Source: Scytonema hofmannii PCC 7110
GTDB taxonomy: Bacteria > Cyanobacteriota > Cyanobacteriia > Cyanobacteriales > Nostocaceae
Direction of reading: 5' to 3'
NCBI RefSeq assembly: GCF_000346485.2
Contig: NZ_KQ976354.1
Location: forward strand, 8,422,039 to 8,486,038
DNA: 64,000 nucleotides
A program made the translations under genes and the position numbers. The notes below the pieces were generated by a model that had not been told where the DNA came from, did no database searches, and saw nothing but the letters and a program-made list of their open reading frames with translations. Position 1 is the first letter of the stretch. The number at the start of each line of letters is the position of its first letter. Of the stretch, positions 25,929-34,311 are shown one piece after another.

Positions 25929-27521
25929 TTAATAAGAAACCCAGCGAGAATCCAATTGGTAACGAACAATGACGGGATCGGATAAGCGGTTAACCTTAGT
26001 ATTTCCTAGCAGCACATCTTTAGGCAGTTCAAATAAATGGTGCAGAATATTTGGAGTAAGAAAGCGTGTTGATACGGGAAGCTCAAGCTTATCGGACTCA
26101 AGAACAGCCCGCGAAGCCATCACAAAACCCCAAGGGCCAAAACTGGGAACATCGACTACATAAGGATGTACCGCTAGCCCGGTTTGGGCTAGAGTTTCAG
26201 CAATACAACTCAGAACTTTGGGAGCAAAAAATGGGCTAGATGCTTGGGTGACTAATACACCACTATCTGCTAGTCGTCCCATTAAACGCCGATAAAAACC
26301 ATCTGAGTAAAGTTTGGCAAGGATTTCTTGATCTGGATCGGGAAAGTCAGCAATAATAACATCAAAGGTGTCTTTCAAGGCTGGGGCTGTTGTAAAAGCA
26401 TCGGCGTTGATGACTTCAACGCGAGGGTCAGTTAAAGCATTGTTATTAACCTGCACGAGTTGCGGGTGACGAGTCGCTAACTTAACAACGGCTGGATCGA
26501 GTTCAATCAGTACGACTTTCTCAACTTCACGCCACTTTAACACTTCCCGTACTGCCATACCATCTCCAGCCCCTAACACGAGTATCCGTTTTCTGTCGGG
26601 AGTTGCACTCATTGCTGGATGCACGAGTGCTTCGTGATAGCGATATTCATCTAGTGTAGAAAATTGTAAATCGCCGTTCAGGAACAGCCGCACGTCTTGT
26701 CCTTGTCTTGTTAGGACAATACGTTGATAGGGTGTTTGAATACGCTTAATAACAGGTGCTTTATATAAGTTATTTTCTAGATTGTTGCTAATAGGTATGG
26801 AAATTGGTGCCAAAGTACATAGCAGCACACCTACCATTAATCCTATATAAGCCCAGCGTCGCAATTGGGGAAACGATCGCCCAATCGCAAAGACCATAAA
26901 AGCGGGAAATGCACCCAGTACGAAAGCTGTGGGAAACATCCCCAACCATGGTAACAAGAGTACTGGAAAAAGGAGTGAACCGATCAGTGCGCCTAGATAG
27001 TCCAGTGCTAAAACTCCTGCTAGGGCTTCTCGGACTCCTTCCGATACTTCTACAAGCCTTGTTAAAAGTGGGACTTCTAAACCTGCTAGTAACCCCAACA
27101 AAAGAGTGACGAGAACTAACCCCAACCATATGGAACCATCAAGCACAAATAGGGCAAATAACCCTAAAGGTAACAAGGCTGTCAGTGGTGCGATCGCAAG
27201 TTCTACTTGTACGAAAGCGAGTAGTAACTGATTTTGAAGAAAGCGCCCTTCTGTTTTTGCTGCAATAAATCGGCTGAGGTAAGAACCAGCACCCATTGCT
27301 GCTAAAAAGCCCCCTACTGCAATACCGTAGGACAAGGCTTGATTGCCAACTAGGTAACTTGCAAGGGTTCCCAGTAAAAGTTCTACAGCTAATCCGGAAG
27401 CAGACGAGATTGCTGCTGCAGCTAGCAAGAGTTTGCGCTGCTTGTTGTTTAAGAAACTGCCGTTAGTTTGAGTATTTTCCGCATCTAGTGAATCTGGAGA
27501 TGTTCCTATTTCTTGTTCCAT
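25929..27521 (-). CDS. Membrane-fused spermidine-synthase-like aminopropyltransferase
   Basis: The 530-residue protein has two parts. Residues about 28-235 form seven or more membrane helices (SGLAVELLLGTLASYLVGNQ onward). The C-terminal half is a spermidine-synthase/methyltransferase Rossmann fold with RILVLGAGDGMAVREVLKW near 312, VEKVVLIELDPAVVKLATRH, DPRVEVINADAF and FDVIIADFPDPDQEILAKLY. The usual GGGDG motif is GAGDG and the catalytic aspartate region is DFPDPD. The fused form is common in cyanobacteria. It sits in an operon with DUF4178 and two anchored proteins, suggesting membrane-linked polyamine modification rather than free spermidine production (inference). Confidence 0.85.
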   Translation of the reverse strand: MEQEIGTSPDSLDAENTQTNGSFLNNKQRKLLLAAAAISSASGLAVELLLGTLASYLVGNQALSYGIAVGGFLAAMGAGSYLSRFIAAKTEGRFLQNQLLLAFVQVELAIAPLTALLPLGLFALFVLDGSIWLGLVLVTLLLGLLAGLEVPLLTRLVEVSEGVREALAGVLALDYLGALIGSLLFPVLLLPWLGMFPTAFVLGAFPAFMVFAIGRSFPQLRRWAYIGLMVGVLLCTLAPISIPISNNLENNLYKAPVIKRIQTPYQRIVLTRQGQDVRLFLNGDLQFSTLDEYRYHEALVHPAMSATPDRKRILVLGAGDGMAVREVLKWREVEKVVLIELDPAVVKLATRHPQLVQVNNNALTDPRVEVINADAFTTAPALKDTFDVIIADFPDPDQEILAKLYSDGFYRRLMGRLADSGVLVTQASSPFFAPKVLSCIAETLAQTGLAVHPYVVDVPSFGPWGFVMASRAVLESDKLELPVSTRFLTPNILHHLFELPKDVLLGNTKVNRLSDPVIVRYQLDSRWVSY

Positions 27522-27566
27522 GTATTGTGAATCGTTGATTGGTGAGTGGTGAGTGTGGAAATATTT

Positions 27567-27803
27567 TTACTTTCCACTACCAGGACCTCCACCTTGAAAG
27601 TCACTGTAGTAACTTCGGGTTGTAGAGGTATATATCCAAACCCCGTGGCTGTTGTAGGAACCCGATAATTGGGTTTCATAACGGGGTGTATAGTTTTCTT
27701 GTTTTTCTTCTCGCAGTGCGAAAGCTGACTTTTGACTGTAGCTATCGATTATAGACATGAGGGCGAGTAGGACTGCTATTCCAGCAAAAATTTTCGCAAA
27801 CAT
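27567..27803 (-). CDS. Small secreted or membrane-anchored protein
   Basis: A 78-residue protein with a signal-type helix (MFAKIFAGIAVLLALMSIID) and a tyrosine/serine-rich mature part ending SDFQGGGPGSGK. The frame extends upstream to 27851, but those residues ([14 protein letters not shown]) are heptameric repeat DNA; the ATG at 27803 has AAGAGG just upstream. It is the second gene of the operon, between the large anchored protein and the spermidine-synthase-like gene. No domain is recognised; a DUF4247-like role is possible only by position. Confidence 0.6.
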   Translation of the reverse strand: MFAKIFAGIAVLLALMSIIDSYSQKSAFALREEKQENYTPRYETQLSGSYNSHGVWIYTSTTRSYYSDFQGGGPGSGK

Positions 27804-27884
27804 AAACCTCTTGAATTTTGGATTTTGGATTTTAGATTTTGGATTTGACAACTTTTTAACTAGTAACTAATTACTGGTCACTGG

Positions 27885-28892
27885 TCACTGGTCACTGGTC
27901 ACTGTGTTAGCGTTGATACGTATTACTTCTACAGGTTGTAGGGTACGGACGCTGTCTCGAACAAACAGTGATGTTCGATATATTGGTTCATCAGGTAAAA
28001 CTTCTACGTGAAAACCGTAAGAAGCACGCTGTTCGAGGATGAAAAATTTTTCCAACTTTCCTGTAACCTTTGTAATTTTTCCTTTCTCTTTTGTAAAGGA
28101 GAGTTTTACGGGAAAAGAGCCAGCGTAAACTTGTTCGCCATAAGAATCATTAATGGACAGGTAAACTTCTAATTCAGGCGGAGAAGTTTCGTCAGATTGG
28201 ATATTTACATTGACGCGCACGAGGCGATTGGCACCACCAACTGTCTCGCGCCCATTTGGGTCGCTATCGTTAATTTTTGCGGAAATTGCTTTTTTACCAA
28301 TGCGGCGTGTGGCGAACAATGCCATGACAGAGAAAAAAGTAGACCAAAAGACACCTCCCCAAAGAGGACGTGTATCAATGACTCCATTTTCTACAGTCAT
28401 TATAAAAGGTACGGCTTCAGCTAGTTCTTTCCCACTGGTTTCTCCATAGCCTAAGACTGCCAAAGCAAGGGTGACTTCTTCGTTTTTCTTTGCCCGAACG
28501 TCTAAACCGGCTGTCAAATCTTCTTCAGACCAAGTCCCTGTTTCCCCTTCTTCAGACCAATAGCCAGATTCCTTCCAAGCTTCTTTAATTCCGGACGCCA
28601 AAACCTTACCTTGTTTGTCTAAAAGCTGAATTTCGTAGGTCACCCATCTGTTATCGGGTATGATCGCATTCACATCAACTCGCAATGCACCTATTAGCTG
28701 AGGTGCTAATTGTAGTGATTTGATTTTGAAAGGCTCCTCTTCTTTAACTTGTACATCTTTGTGAATAAGGGTTTGCTTAAAAAATGGAGCCGTCATCAAC
28801 GATAAAAATACGAGTGCAGAAGCACCAAGAGCAACGTAAGACCACCAATGGATAAAGCGCCCTGTACGTTGAGTATCAACAGTCACTGGCAT
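27885..28892 (-). CDS. Two-TM hypothetical protein of the speE/DUF4178 operon
   Basis: The 335-residue protein has TM1 near residues 16-37 (SYVALGASALVFLSLMTAPF), a periplasmic beta-rich domain (WVTYEIQLLDKQGKVLASGI and EEVTLALAVLGYGE), TM2 near 177-195 (WGGVFWSTFFSVMALFATRR), then a cytosolic domain with ELEVYLSINDSYGEQVYAGS. No named family is recognised. It is the first gene of the minus-strand set 28892 to 25149. Its 3' end lies in a GGTCACTGGTCACT tandem repeat, so the last residues may be repeat-derived. Confidence 0.65.
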   Translation of the reverse strand: MPVTVDTQRTGRFIHWWSYVALGASALVFLSLMTAPFFKQTLIHKDVQVKEEEPFKIKSLQLAPQLIGALRVDVNAIIPDNRWVTYEIQLLDKQGKVLASGIKEAWKESGYWSEEGETGTWSEEDLTAGLDVRAKKNEEVTLALAVLGYGETSGKELAEAVPFIMTVENGVIDTRPLWGGVFWSTFFSVMALFATRRIGKKAISAKINDSDPNGRETVGGANRLVRVNVNIQSDETSPPELEVYLSINDSYGEQVYAGSFPVKLSFTKEKGKITKVTGKLEKFFILEQRASYGFHVEVLPDEPIYRTSLFVRDSVRTLQPVEVIRINANTVTSDQ

Positions 28893-29110
28893 AAGTGTTT
28901 TTGGAGTAACTTTTACAACTGGATGATTGATATATTAACCTCACTTAAATATTTGGCAAGGAGATTTATAGCGATTTTCAATAAAATGCAATACATTTAT
29001 TGATTAAGAATTATTTTTGTATCTGCCTAGCCATTAAGTTTGCAAATAGCCATTTCTGTAATGCCAGTTCATTGAAAATACTTAAGTAAAATTACTGTCA
29101 TACCAAACTA
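28893..29110. other. Promoter-bearing gap
   Basis: AT-rich stretch upstream of the minus-strand membrane operon. I see no repeat or RNA gene and cannot point to a certain promoter. Confidence 0.35.
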
Positions 29111-29245
29111 GTGCAAAAAAAGGATGAAGCCGTTTACGACCAAGTCACCAATGTCGCAACACTTCCTGGAGTGACCAAGTACGCTTTGTGTATGCCTGAC
29201 GGACACTTTGGTTATGGTTTTCCCATTGGGAATATTAAAGGATAA
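29111..29245 (+). pseudogene. RtcB fragment (N-terminal part of an RNA ligase)
   Basis: The 44-codon frame reads [20 protein letters not shown] and [14 protein letters not shown], the first conserved block of RtcB 3'-phosphate RNA ligases (normally followed by GGVAAFD and the metal-binding DxGCG motif). It stops at once, so only about a tenth of the protein is left. The GYGFPIG version differs from the intact RtcB at 39470-41617 (LGKGALVGSV), so it is a relic of a second RtcB lineage, not a copy of the intact gene. Confidence 0.75.
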
Positions 29246-29298
29246 TTGGTATTAAAATGAATGTGTAAGCTTTGAGATTTGTTTAGGTTTGATTATAA

Positions 29299-29550
29299 AT
29301 GAGTCAATTTATTCAGCCAATAAACTTGCAAATATCACCTGGTTCCTTAAATCAAGGGGAATCTGCTATTCGTCAGGAATTAGCCTTACAACTCTACGTG
29401 CAGAATATCTTTACCTTTAGTCAAGCACGTCACTTAGCTAACTTGTCTGTATGGGAATTTCAGAAACTTTTGGGGCAAAACAAAATTGAACGTCATTACA
29501 ATGAAGCAGATTTAGCGCAGGATATTAAGATAATTGAAGTAGGTTTTTAA
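29299..29550 (+). CDS. UPF0175-family protein (antitoxin-like)
   Basis: An 83-residue protein with the UPF0175 pattern: IRQELALQLYVQNIFTFSQA followed by RHLANLSVWEFQKLLGQNKI and HYNEADLAQDIK. These small helix-turn-helix proteins usually precede a DUF3368 PIN-like toxin. Directly downstream, VTVICNA at 29556 looks like the first residues of such a toxin, but the frame then loses similarity. The gene is therefore a solitary antitoxin-like gene with a lost partner (partner loss is inference). Confidence 0.8.
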   Translation: MSQFIQPINLQISPGSLNQGESAIRQELALQLYVQNIFTFSQARHLANLSVWEFQKLLGQNKIERHYNEADLAQDIKIIEVGF

Positions 29551-29773
29551 AAATCGTGACGGTTATTTGTAATGCTAATGTAAGCCATTCCACCATAACG
29601 AGTTGTGCGGGAGGACTTGAGTTAGATGCAGATGCGGCTCAACGAGTAGGACATTCGCGAAAAACTGTAGGGTTCTTTTGTGATTATAGATACAAAAGCG
29701 CACTAGTCTCAGCCTACTTCCTGGTTAACTCCGCCGCCGCCAAACTCACGTCTCTCAGACACCAATTTCCGAT
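29551..29773. other. Possible toxin stump and spacer
   Basis: The GTG at 29556 begins VTVICNA, the likely start of a DUF3368-type partner, but the remaining 70 codons have no resemblance to a PIN fold. Nothing else is seen before the MAPEG gene. Confidence 0.3.
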
Positions 29774-30199
29774 CTATGTGAAATAAATAAGGGCTGCGCG
29801 GATGGCGATGAACCACACCGCGAGCGTGGCAAATAGGTAGAGGTAGAACCGAAGTATGATGAGATTGAATGTGCAATGGACAGCGCTATGCAATGCGCGA
29901 AACACAACGAAGACCCAGGCGGCGTTTACATACACTGTATCCACCTGCTTCGTGATGAAGAGGTATAGGACAAGCGCATAGAAAAGTACCGGAATCTCGA
30001 ACAGGTTCTTTAGGTTATCTGATGGATTGGATACGTTTGGTGGCGAGATCTGCGCCAGTGTACCAGGTACAGCAAGATCCTTCGGTAGGATCTTTCTACT
30101 TGTGATGAAACTGATACGGCGGATGTACATATACACCCAGACTACGAATGTCAGAAACATTGTTGCAAAGAATGGACTGAAGATTGCATCTTGCGTCAT
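29774..30199 (-). CDS. MAPEG-family membrane protein
   Basis: A 141-residue, four-helix membrane protein with the MAPEG (eicosanoid/glutathione metabolism) layout: FATMFLTFVVWVYMYIRRIS, a loop with NPSDNLKNLFEIPVLFYALV near residues 58-77 (the conserved N-N-FE-PVLFY stretch), AWVFVVFRALHSAVHC near 92-110, and a final helix. Bacterial members are of uncertain substrate; some have glutathione transferase or peroxidase activity. It is slightly richer in GC than neighbours and transcribed alone. Confidence 0.88.
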   Translation of the reverse strand: MTQDAIFSPFFATMFLTFVVWVYMYIRRISFITSRKILPKDLAVPGTLAQISPPNVSNPSDNLKNLFEIPVLFYALVLYLFITKQVDTVYVNAAWVFVVFRALHSAVHCTFNLIILRFYLYLFATLAVWFIAIRAALIYFT

Positions 30200-30339
30200 T
30201 TCTACCTCTCAAACTTAATTATTCTGATGGTTGGTGGCGATAAAATTTAAAGACTATTGAAGTCGCATAAAAGATAATATAAACTGATCACTTCAATGCT
30301 TCTAGACCTCGATCGGGTACACTTCGGACAAATTGATCT

Positions 30340-31062
30340 ATGACAAGTCCCTTGAAGCTTCTTTTTGAAGCTATCAACCAGACCGATAGTGAACACGATA
30401 TGCGATCGCATATCATGCCAAAAATTGGTGAGTATTTTTCAGCTAAACGATGGGGAATTTTTTTCTTTGACCAACTTCCGTTAGCAGATAGCAATTTTCA
30501 AAAAATACTGAAAGTTGGGCTATCAATCGAACATAATCCTGTTGTGCGTTATTTAGTGGAACGCCATACTCCCGTCCATGAAGCATTAGTGACGTCACCA
30601 AAGGCTTGGACAATAATTTGTCCCCGTCCCGATCATTGGCATGTGATGGCAGGACCGATTGTAAATTGCGGTCAATTAGCGGGTGTAGTGGGCTGCACCC
30701 GTGAAAAGTCAATGCCTACCTTTGATACACAAAATTTAGCTGATTTGAGTGCCATCTGTTTGCACTTATCTATTTGGGCTGCAACAGTGCGAGCACAAAG
30801 TGTTTTCGTTGATACAGCAATTCCGAAGGACATAGGAAACTCGCCGCAACAGTTCTTCAAAACCCATCGCTTAACGCCTCGTGAATTGCAGATTGCAGAA
30901 TTAGTGGCTTTGGGGCGAACAAACGCACAAATTGGGAATGAACTTTGGATTACTGAGAATTCTGTAAAGCAAGCTTTAAAGCGAATGTTCCGCAAGCTTG
31001 AGGTTTCATCCCGTGCAGAGATGGTAGCACAGCTTTTTCAATCCAAAATGTTGGAAAGATGA
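30340..31062 (+). CDS. LuxR-type transcriptional regulator with GAF-like sensor
   Basis: The 240-residue protein has an N-terminal GAF-like region (about residues 1-155: GEYFSAKRWGIFFFDQLPLA, WHVMAGPIVNCGQLAGVVGC) and a C-terminal LuxR helix-turn-helix (RLTPRELQIAELVALGRTNA and NSVKQALKRMFRKLEVSSRA). No phospho-receiver domain is present, so the GAF part probably senses a ligand or redox state. It overlaps the next gene by 4 nt (ATGA), so the two proteins are made together. Confidence 0.88.
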   Translation: MTSPLKLLFEAINQTDSEHDMRSHIMPKIGEYFSAKRWGIFFFDQLPLADSNFQKILKVGLSIEHNPVVRYLVERHTPVHEALVTSPKAWTIICPRPDHWHVMAGPIVNCGQLAGVVGCTREKSMPTFDTQNLADLSAICLHLSIWAATVRAQSVFVDTAIPKDIGNSPQQFFKTHRLTPRELQIAELVALGRTNAQIGNELWITENSVKQALKRMFRKLEVSSRAEMVAQLFQSKMLER

Positions 31063-31496
31063 TCCCTACTTCTCGTCAACAAACCTATACTGACCTACTG
31101 ATTCAGTATCAGCCGAAGCCAATAAAAACAGAAGAAGAGTATCACAGAGCCTTGACAACAGTGGAAGGTATGATGTCTGACGAATTAACGGAGGCTGAAA
31201 CTACGCTTCTGGAGTTATTGGTTCTTCTTATTGAGACCTACGAACAACACCATTATCCGATGGGTAAGTCTACACCTGTGGCTACTTTAGAATCCCTCAT
31301 GTACGAATTTGACGTGGAGCCTGTTTCTTTAGTAGAAGTCTTTGGCTCTCTTGAGCTTGTTAAGGAAGTAATTAATGATCAACGGGAAATTAGCCAATCT
31401 CAGGCGGAATCCCTAGCTAAGTTTTTTAATGACCTCAGTTCTGGTCTTTCTCTAACTACTAAAGATTTTCAACATGATGTTTCTCTAAGCATTTAA
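31059..31496 (+). CDS. HigA-like transcriptional regulator/antitoxin
   Basis: The 145-residue protein has an N-terminal helical part (KTEEEYHRALTTVEGMMSDE, LTEAETTLLELLVLLIETYE) and a C-terminal reduced helix-turn-helix (SLVEVFGSLELVKEVINDQR, ISQSQAESLAKFFN). This is the cyanobacterial HigA-like/XRE antitoxin layout. No HigB toxin is adjacent; instead it is coupled to the LuxR-type regulator by a 4-nt overlap. A C-terminal fragment of a related gene is found at 59505-59636. Confidence 0.75.
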   Translation: MIPTSRQQTYTDLLIQYQPKPIKTEEEYHRALTTVEGMMSDELTEAETTLLELLVLLIETYEQHHYPMGKSTPVATLESLMYEFDVEPVSLVEVFGSLELVKEVINDQREISQSQAESLAKFFNDLSSGLSLTTKDFQHDVSLSI

Positions 31497-31750
31497 AAAC
31501 TGAGGAGTTTATTGCAGTATAAGCTCAATAAATCAAGTAAAAGCACAGCTTTCTCAATCCAAAATTGTATGATAAAGGACGGGCATCTTGCCCGTCCCAC
31601 AAGAGCAATATCTCATAAAAGAAGCTAGTAATTTCCACTAACTAGAGATATAAAGTTATACCAGTTTGAACAAAGAATGCAATAGATAGTTGGTTGAAAT
31701 CAAGTCTAGGCATAACTTTCTCAATCCCAAATCCAAAATCCAAAATGGTA
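31497..31750. repeat. Gap with palindrome 31578-31602
   Basis: The region contains GACGGGCATCTTGCCCGTCC, the same family as 6903, and a CCCAAATCCAAAATCC heptameric run at 31726-31746. No coding frame is supported. Confidence 0.6.
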
Positions 31751-33667
31751 TTAGCCAATCAACGACTTGACCTTACTGATAATGCCATCGGGGTCAATTC
31801 CTTGATGGGGGAACTGTTCCCAAAGACCACCGCAACCCTCATGATGAGTTCCGAGGTGAGCGAACTTTGGTGTCAATCCACGCTCAAGTAACCAAGTTCC
31901 AAAGCGGATACCCAACCCGTTACGACGGCTCATGGATTCTACAACCAGTACAAAAGGTGCAGCACCGATTTTGGCAAGGGTTTCTTCATCTACGACGTTA
32001 AGTGTGGGTTTATTGATTAAACCAACATCAATTCCTTGCTGCTTGAGACGTTCTACTGCATCAAGGGAGCGGTACAATCCATCACCATAGCTAACGATAT
32101 AACCTGCAGTTCCTTCCCGTACTACTTCATCTTTCCCAGGAACAAAGGTGTAACCTTCGCCAAACAAATCTTTGCCATTGGCATCAAGAATGTGGGGAAC
32201 TTTGGAACGGGTGGAGAAGATAAACCGCAAACCTGGATCGAAGAAAACTGCGTCAACACACGCTTTCATTTGAGCCGCATCAGCAGGGAAGTAAAGCCGT
32301 GTTTCGTAGCCATCATCTAACCCGTTATCGGCAAACATATTGTTTAAGCCGAAATGACAGGTATTGTCTGCCATGTCATCGATTCCAGAGTGGGAAAAAT
32401 GACACAAAACGTTAGAATAGTTCAACCGCGCCATTGTGATTTCAGAAATACACATTTCTAAAAAGGCGCTGAAGGTACCGAAAATACCTTGCTTTCCTTT
32501 TTCCATACCAAATCCGGCAGCTGCGGAGAAGTTTCCTCTCTCCATAATTCCAGAACTGATGAAGATTTCTGGGTAAGCATCGTGAATTTTCTTCAATCCG
32601 CAGGAACCTTCTAGGTCACTATCGATACACAGTACCTTTTCCTTGCGTTCTGTTTCACTCAAGCGGCTGAGGACGGAGACTACCGCTTCGCCAAATACGT
32701 TCCGGTTGGAACCCCATTTGTCGCTGACGCCAAGGAATGTGTAGCTCTGCTTGGGCTTGGGTATGCTCTTGAGGTAGTTGACAGCTTCGGTTAATCCACG
32801 CTTTTCTAAGTAAGCGATCGCTTTATCCACAGGAATCACATCATGACCGTGAGTTGAGCCTTCGATGCCTTCAATTCCTACAGCCATCTTCCGCTTGTTG
32901 ACTAAAGCAACAGGTCCTGGCTGGGTAACTGCTGCACAAAGGCGACGGTACAGATCGTCTAAGTCTTCGCCATCACCTTCGTTTACACTAAGTCCGTGAC
33001 CTTCAAGTGTTTTGGCAACACTAAAACCTGGTAAATACTCTGAAGGATGTCCAGCAATGGTCACATCGTTATCATCAATGATGAGTTTAATGTTAAGATT
33101 TTGAGCAACCGCCAAACGTGCTGCTTCGGCATCATTACCTTCCTGCTGCGAACCATCAGAACCCAAACAGACTAAGACTTTATTGGGATTAGCTAACGCC
33201 ACACCATTAATGTAAGGCCAAACGTGTCCCAAGCGTCCGGAACTAAACTTAACACCTGGTGTCAAACCGAGTTCGGGGTGTCCGGGTAATTTTGCATGAG
33301 CTTCACGGTAATGGACAAGGCTTTCAGCATCTAACTCGCCGTGCAAAACAGCCATCAGGTATTGGGTAGCAACACGGTGTCCTGCTTCATCAAAGAAGAT
33401 AGGTACAAATTTATCGGGTGCTCCCCGGAAAAATGCATCAAGAATCACTACTTCTGGTACTGTATCGTAAGCACCACCAGTGTGTCCGCCTACACCCCTA
33501 GCAGCACCTGTGGCGGTGAAGAAAACAATTGCATCGCGGCAAAGCTGAATGTTAGCTTTGAGTGTTTCTCGTTGCTCACTAGTCAGGTTAGGATTGCTTG
33601 GGTCTAGTGCTAATTTTTTGTAAGCGCTAAGATTAATCGGAAAGCTAGCAGCTACAGCAGTAGTCAT
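31751..33667 (-). CDS. Transketolase-like thiamine-diphosphate enzyme
   Basis: Thiamine-diphosphate enzyme of 638 residues with transketolase architecture: PP domain (GHTGGAYDTVPEVVILDAFF near 61, HVWPYINGVALANPNKVLVC, LGSDGSQQEGNDAEAARLAV with the GDG-type metal motif, IIDDNDVTIAGHPSEYL), a pyrimidine domain (IMERGNFSAAAGFGMEKG, GTFSAFLEMC) and a C-terminal domain. It is a distinct group from the housekeeping tkt, widespread in filamentous cyanobacteria as a transketolase. Exact substrate is uncertain. It is monocistronic, with the start ATG at 33667. Confidence 0.88.
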   Translation of the reverse strand: MTTAVAASFPINLSAYKKLALDPSNPNLTSEQRETLKANIQLCRDAIVFFTATGAARGVGGHTGGAYDTVPEVVILDAFFRGAPDKFVPIFFDEAGHRVATQYLMAVLHGELDAESLVHYREAHAKLPGHPELGLTPGVKFSSGRLGHVWPYINGVALANPNKVLVCLGSDGSQQEGNDAEAARLAVAQNLNIKLIIDDNDVTIAGHPSEYLPGFSVAKTLEGHGLSVNEGDGEDLDDLYRRLCAAVTQPGPVALVNKRKMAVGIEGIEGSTHGHDVIPVDKAIAYLEKRGLTEAVNYLKSIPKPKQSYTFLGVSDKWGSNRNVFGEAVVSVLSRLSETERKEKVLCIDSDLEGSCGLKKIHDAYPEIFISSGIMERGNFSAAAGFGMEKGKQGIFGTFSAFLEMCISEITMARLNYSNVLCHFSHSGIDDMADNTCHFGLNNMFADNGLDDGYETRLYFPADAAQMKACVDAVFFDPGLRFIFSTRSKVPHILDANGKDLFGEGYTFVPGKDEVVREGTAGYIVSYGDGLYRSLDAVERLKQQGIDVGLINKPTLNVVDEETLAKIGAAPFVLVVESMSRRNGLGIRFGTWLLERGLTPKFAHLGTHHEGCGGLWEQFPHQGIDPDGIISKVKSLIG

Positions 33668-34311
33668 GGTTAATATTCCTGAAGGTCAGTGACTTACACA
33701 CCGAACCGTTATCAATTGCGGTTCGCCGCGAAAGAGAACAGTACGTTTATGGTAGATTTTGGGAAAAATTTACTCGCGTTCGCGAAGCGCAAGCTGTACC
33801 CAGCTTATCGTGAAGCGCAAGCCGTACCCGGCTTATCGCTTTCAAACAAACCTATTTGAGTGTACCGCGAATACACTCTCGGAATTCGCTCCTCACATTG
33901 ATATTTTGCAACAGAACGTCAGCCATTGTGAGCAATCTTAAGACTGCTTTAAATAGCATGAAGCACTGCAAAGCTTTTTCTATGGAATGGCAACGATTTA
34001 TCAAAAAGTATAAATGCTTATTTGCATTTTAGGCAAGAGCAATGGCAAAAAAATCTCCAATTTGTGTTGTTCAACACAGCAATTCCCTACTACTTATGTA
34101 AAGCGAATGGGATTTTACCTCAATCTTGCTCTCATGTATTAATTTAAGGTGTGCAATTTTGCGTCTTACTCGTCGTCTGGTGTGGTCATTACTAAACTTG
34201 TCCATTAACCGCTAAGTGGGTATTGAGCACCATTGTTGTTTTATTAAAATCTTTAGAACGACATAATAGCCAAAACGTGTAATGTCTGCTATGTGTAGCG
34301 AACTGCAATGT
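33668..34311. repeat. Gap with tandem 28-bp GAAGCGCAAG-CTTATCG repeat
   Basis: Two tandem 28-bp units begin at 33784 and 33812 (GAAGCGCAAGCTGTACCC and GAAGCGCAAGCCGTACCC, each ending GCTTATCG). Each unit holds a small inverted repeat (AGCTGTACCCAGCT). The remaining 450 bases are AT-rich; open frames are short and compositionally non-coding. Confidence 0.55.
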
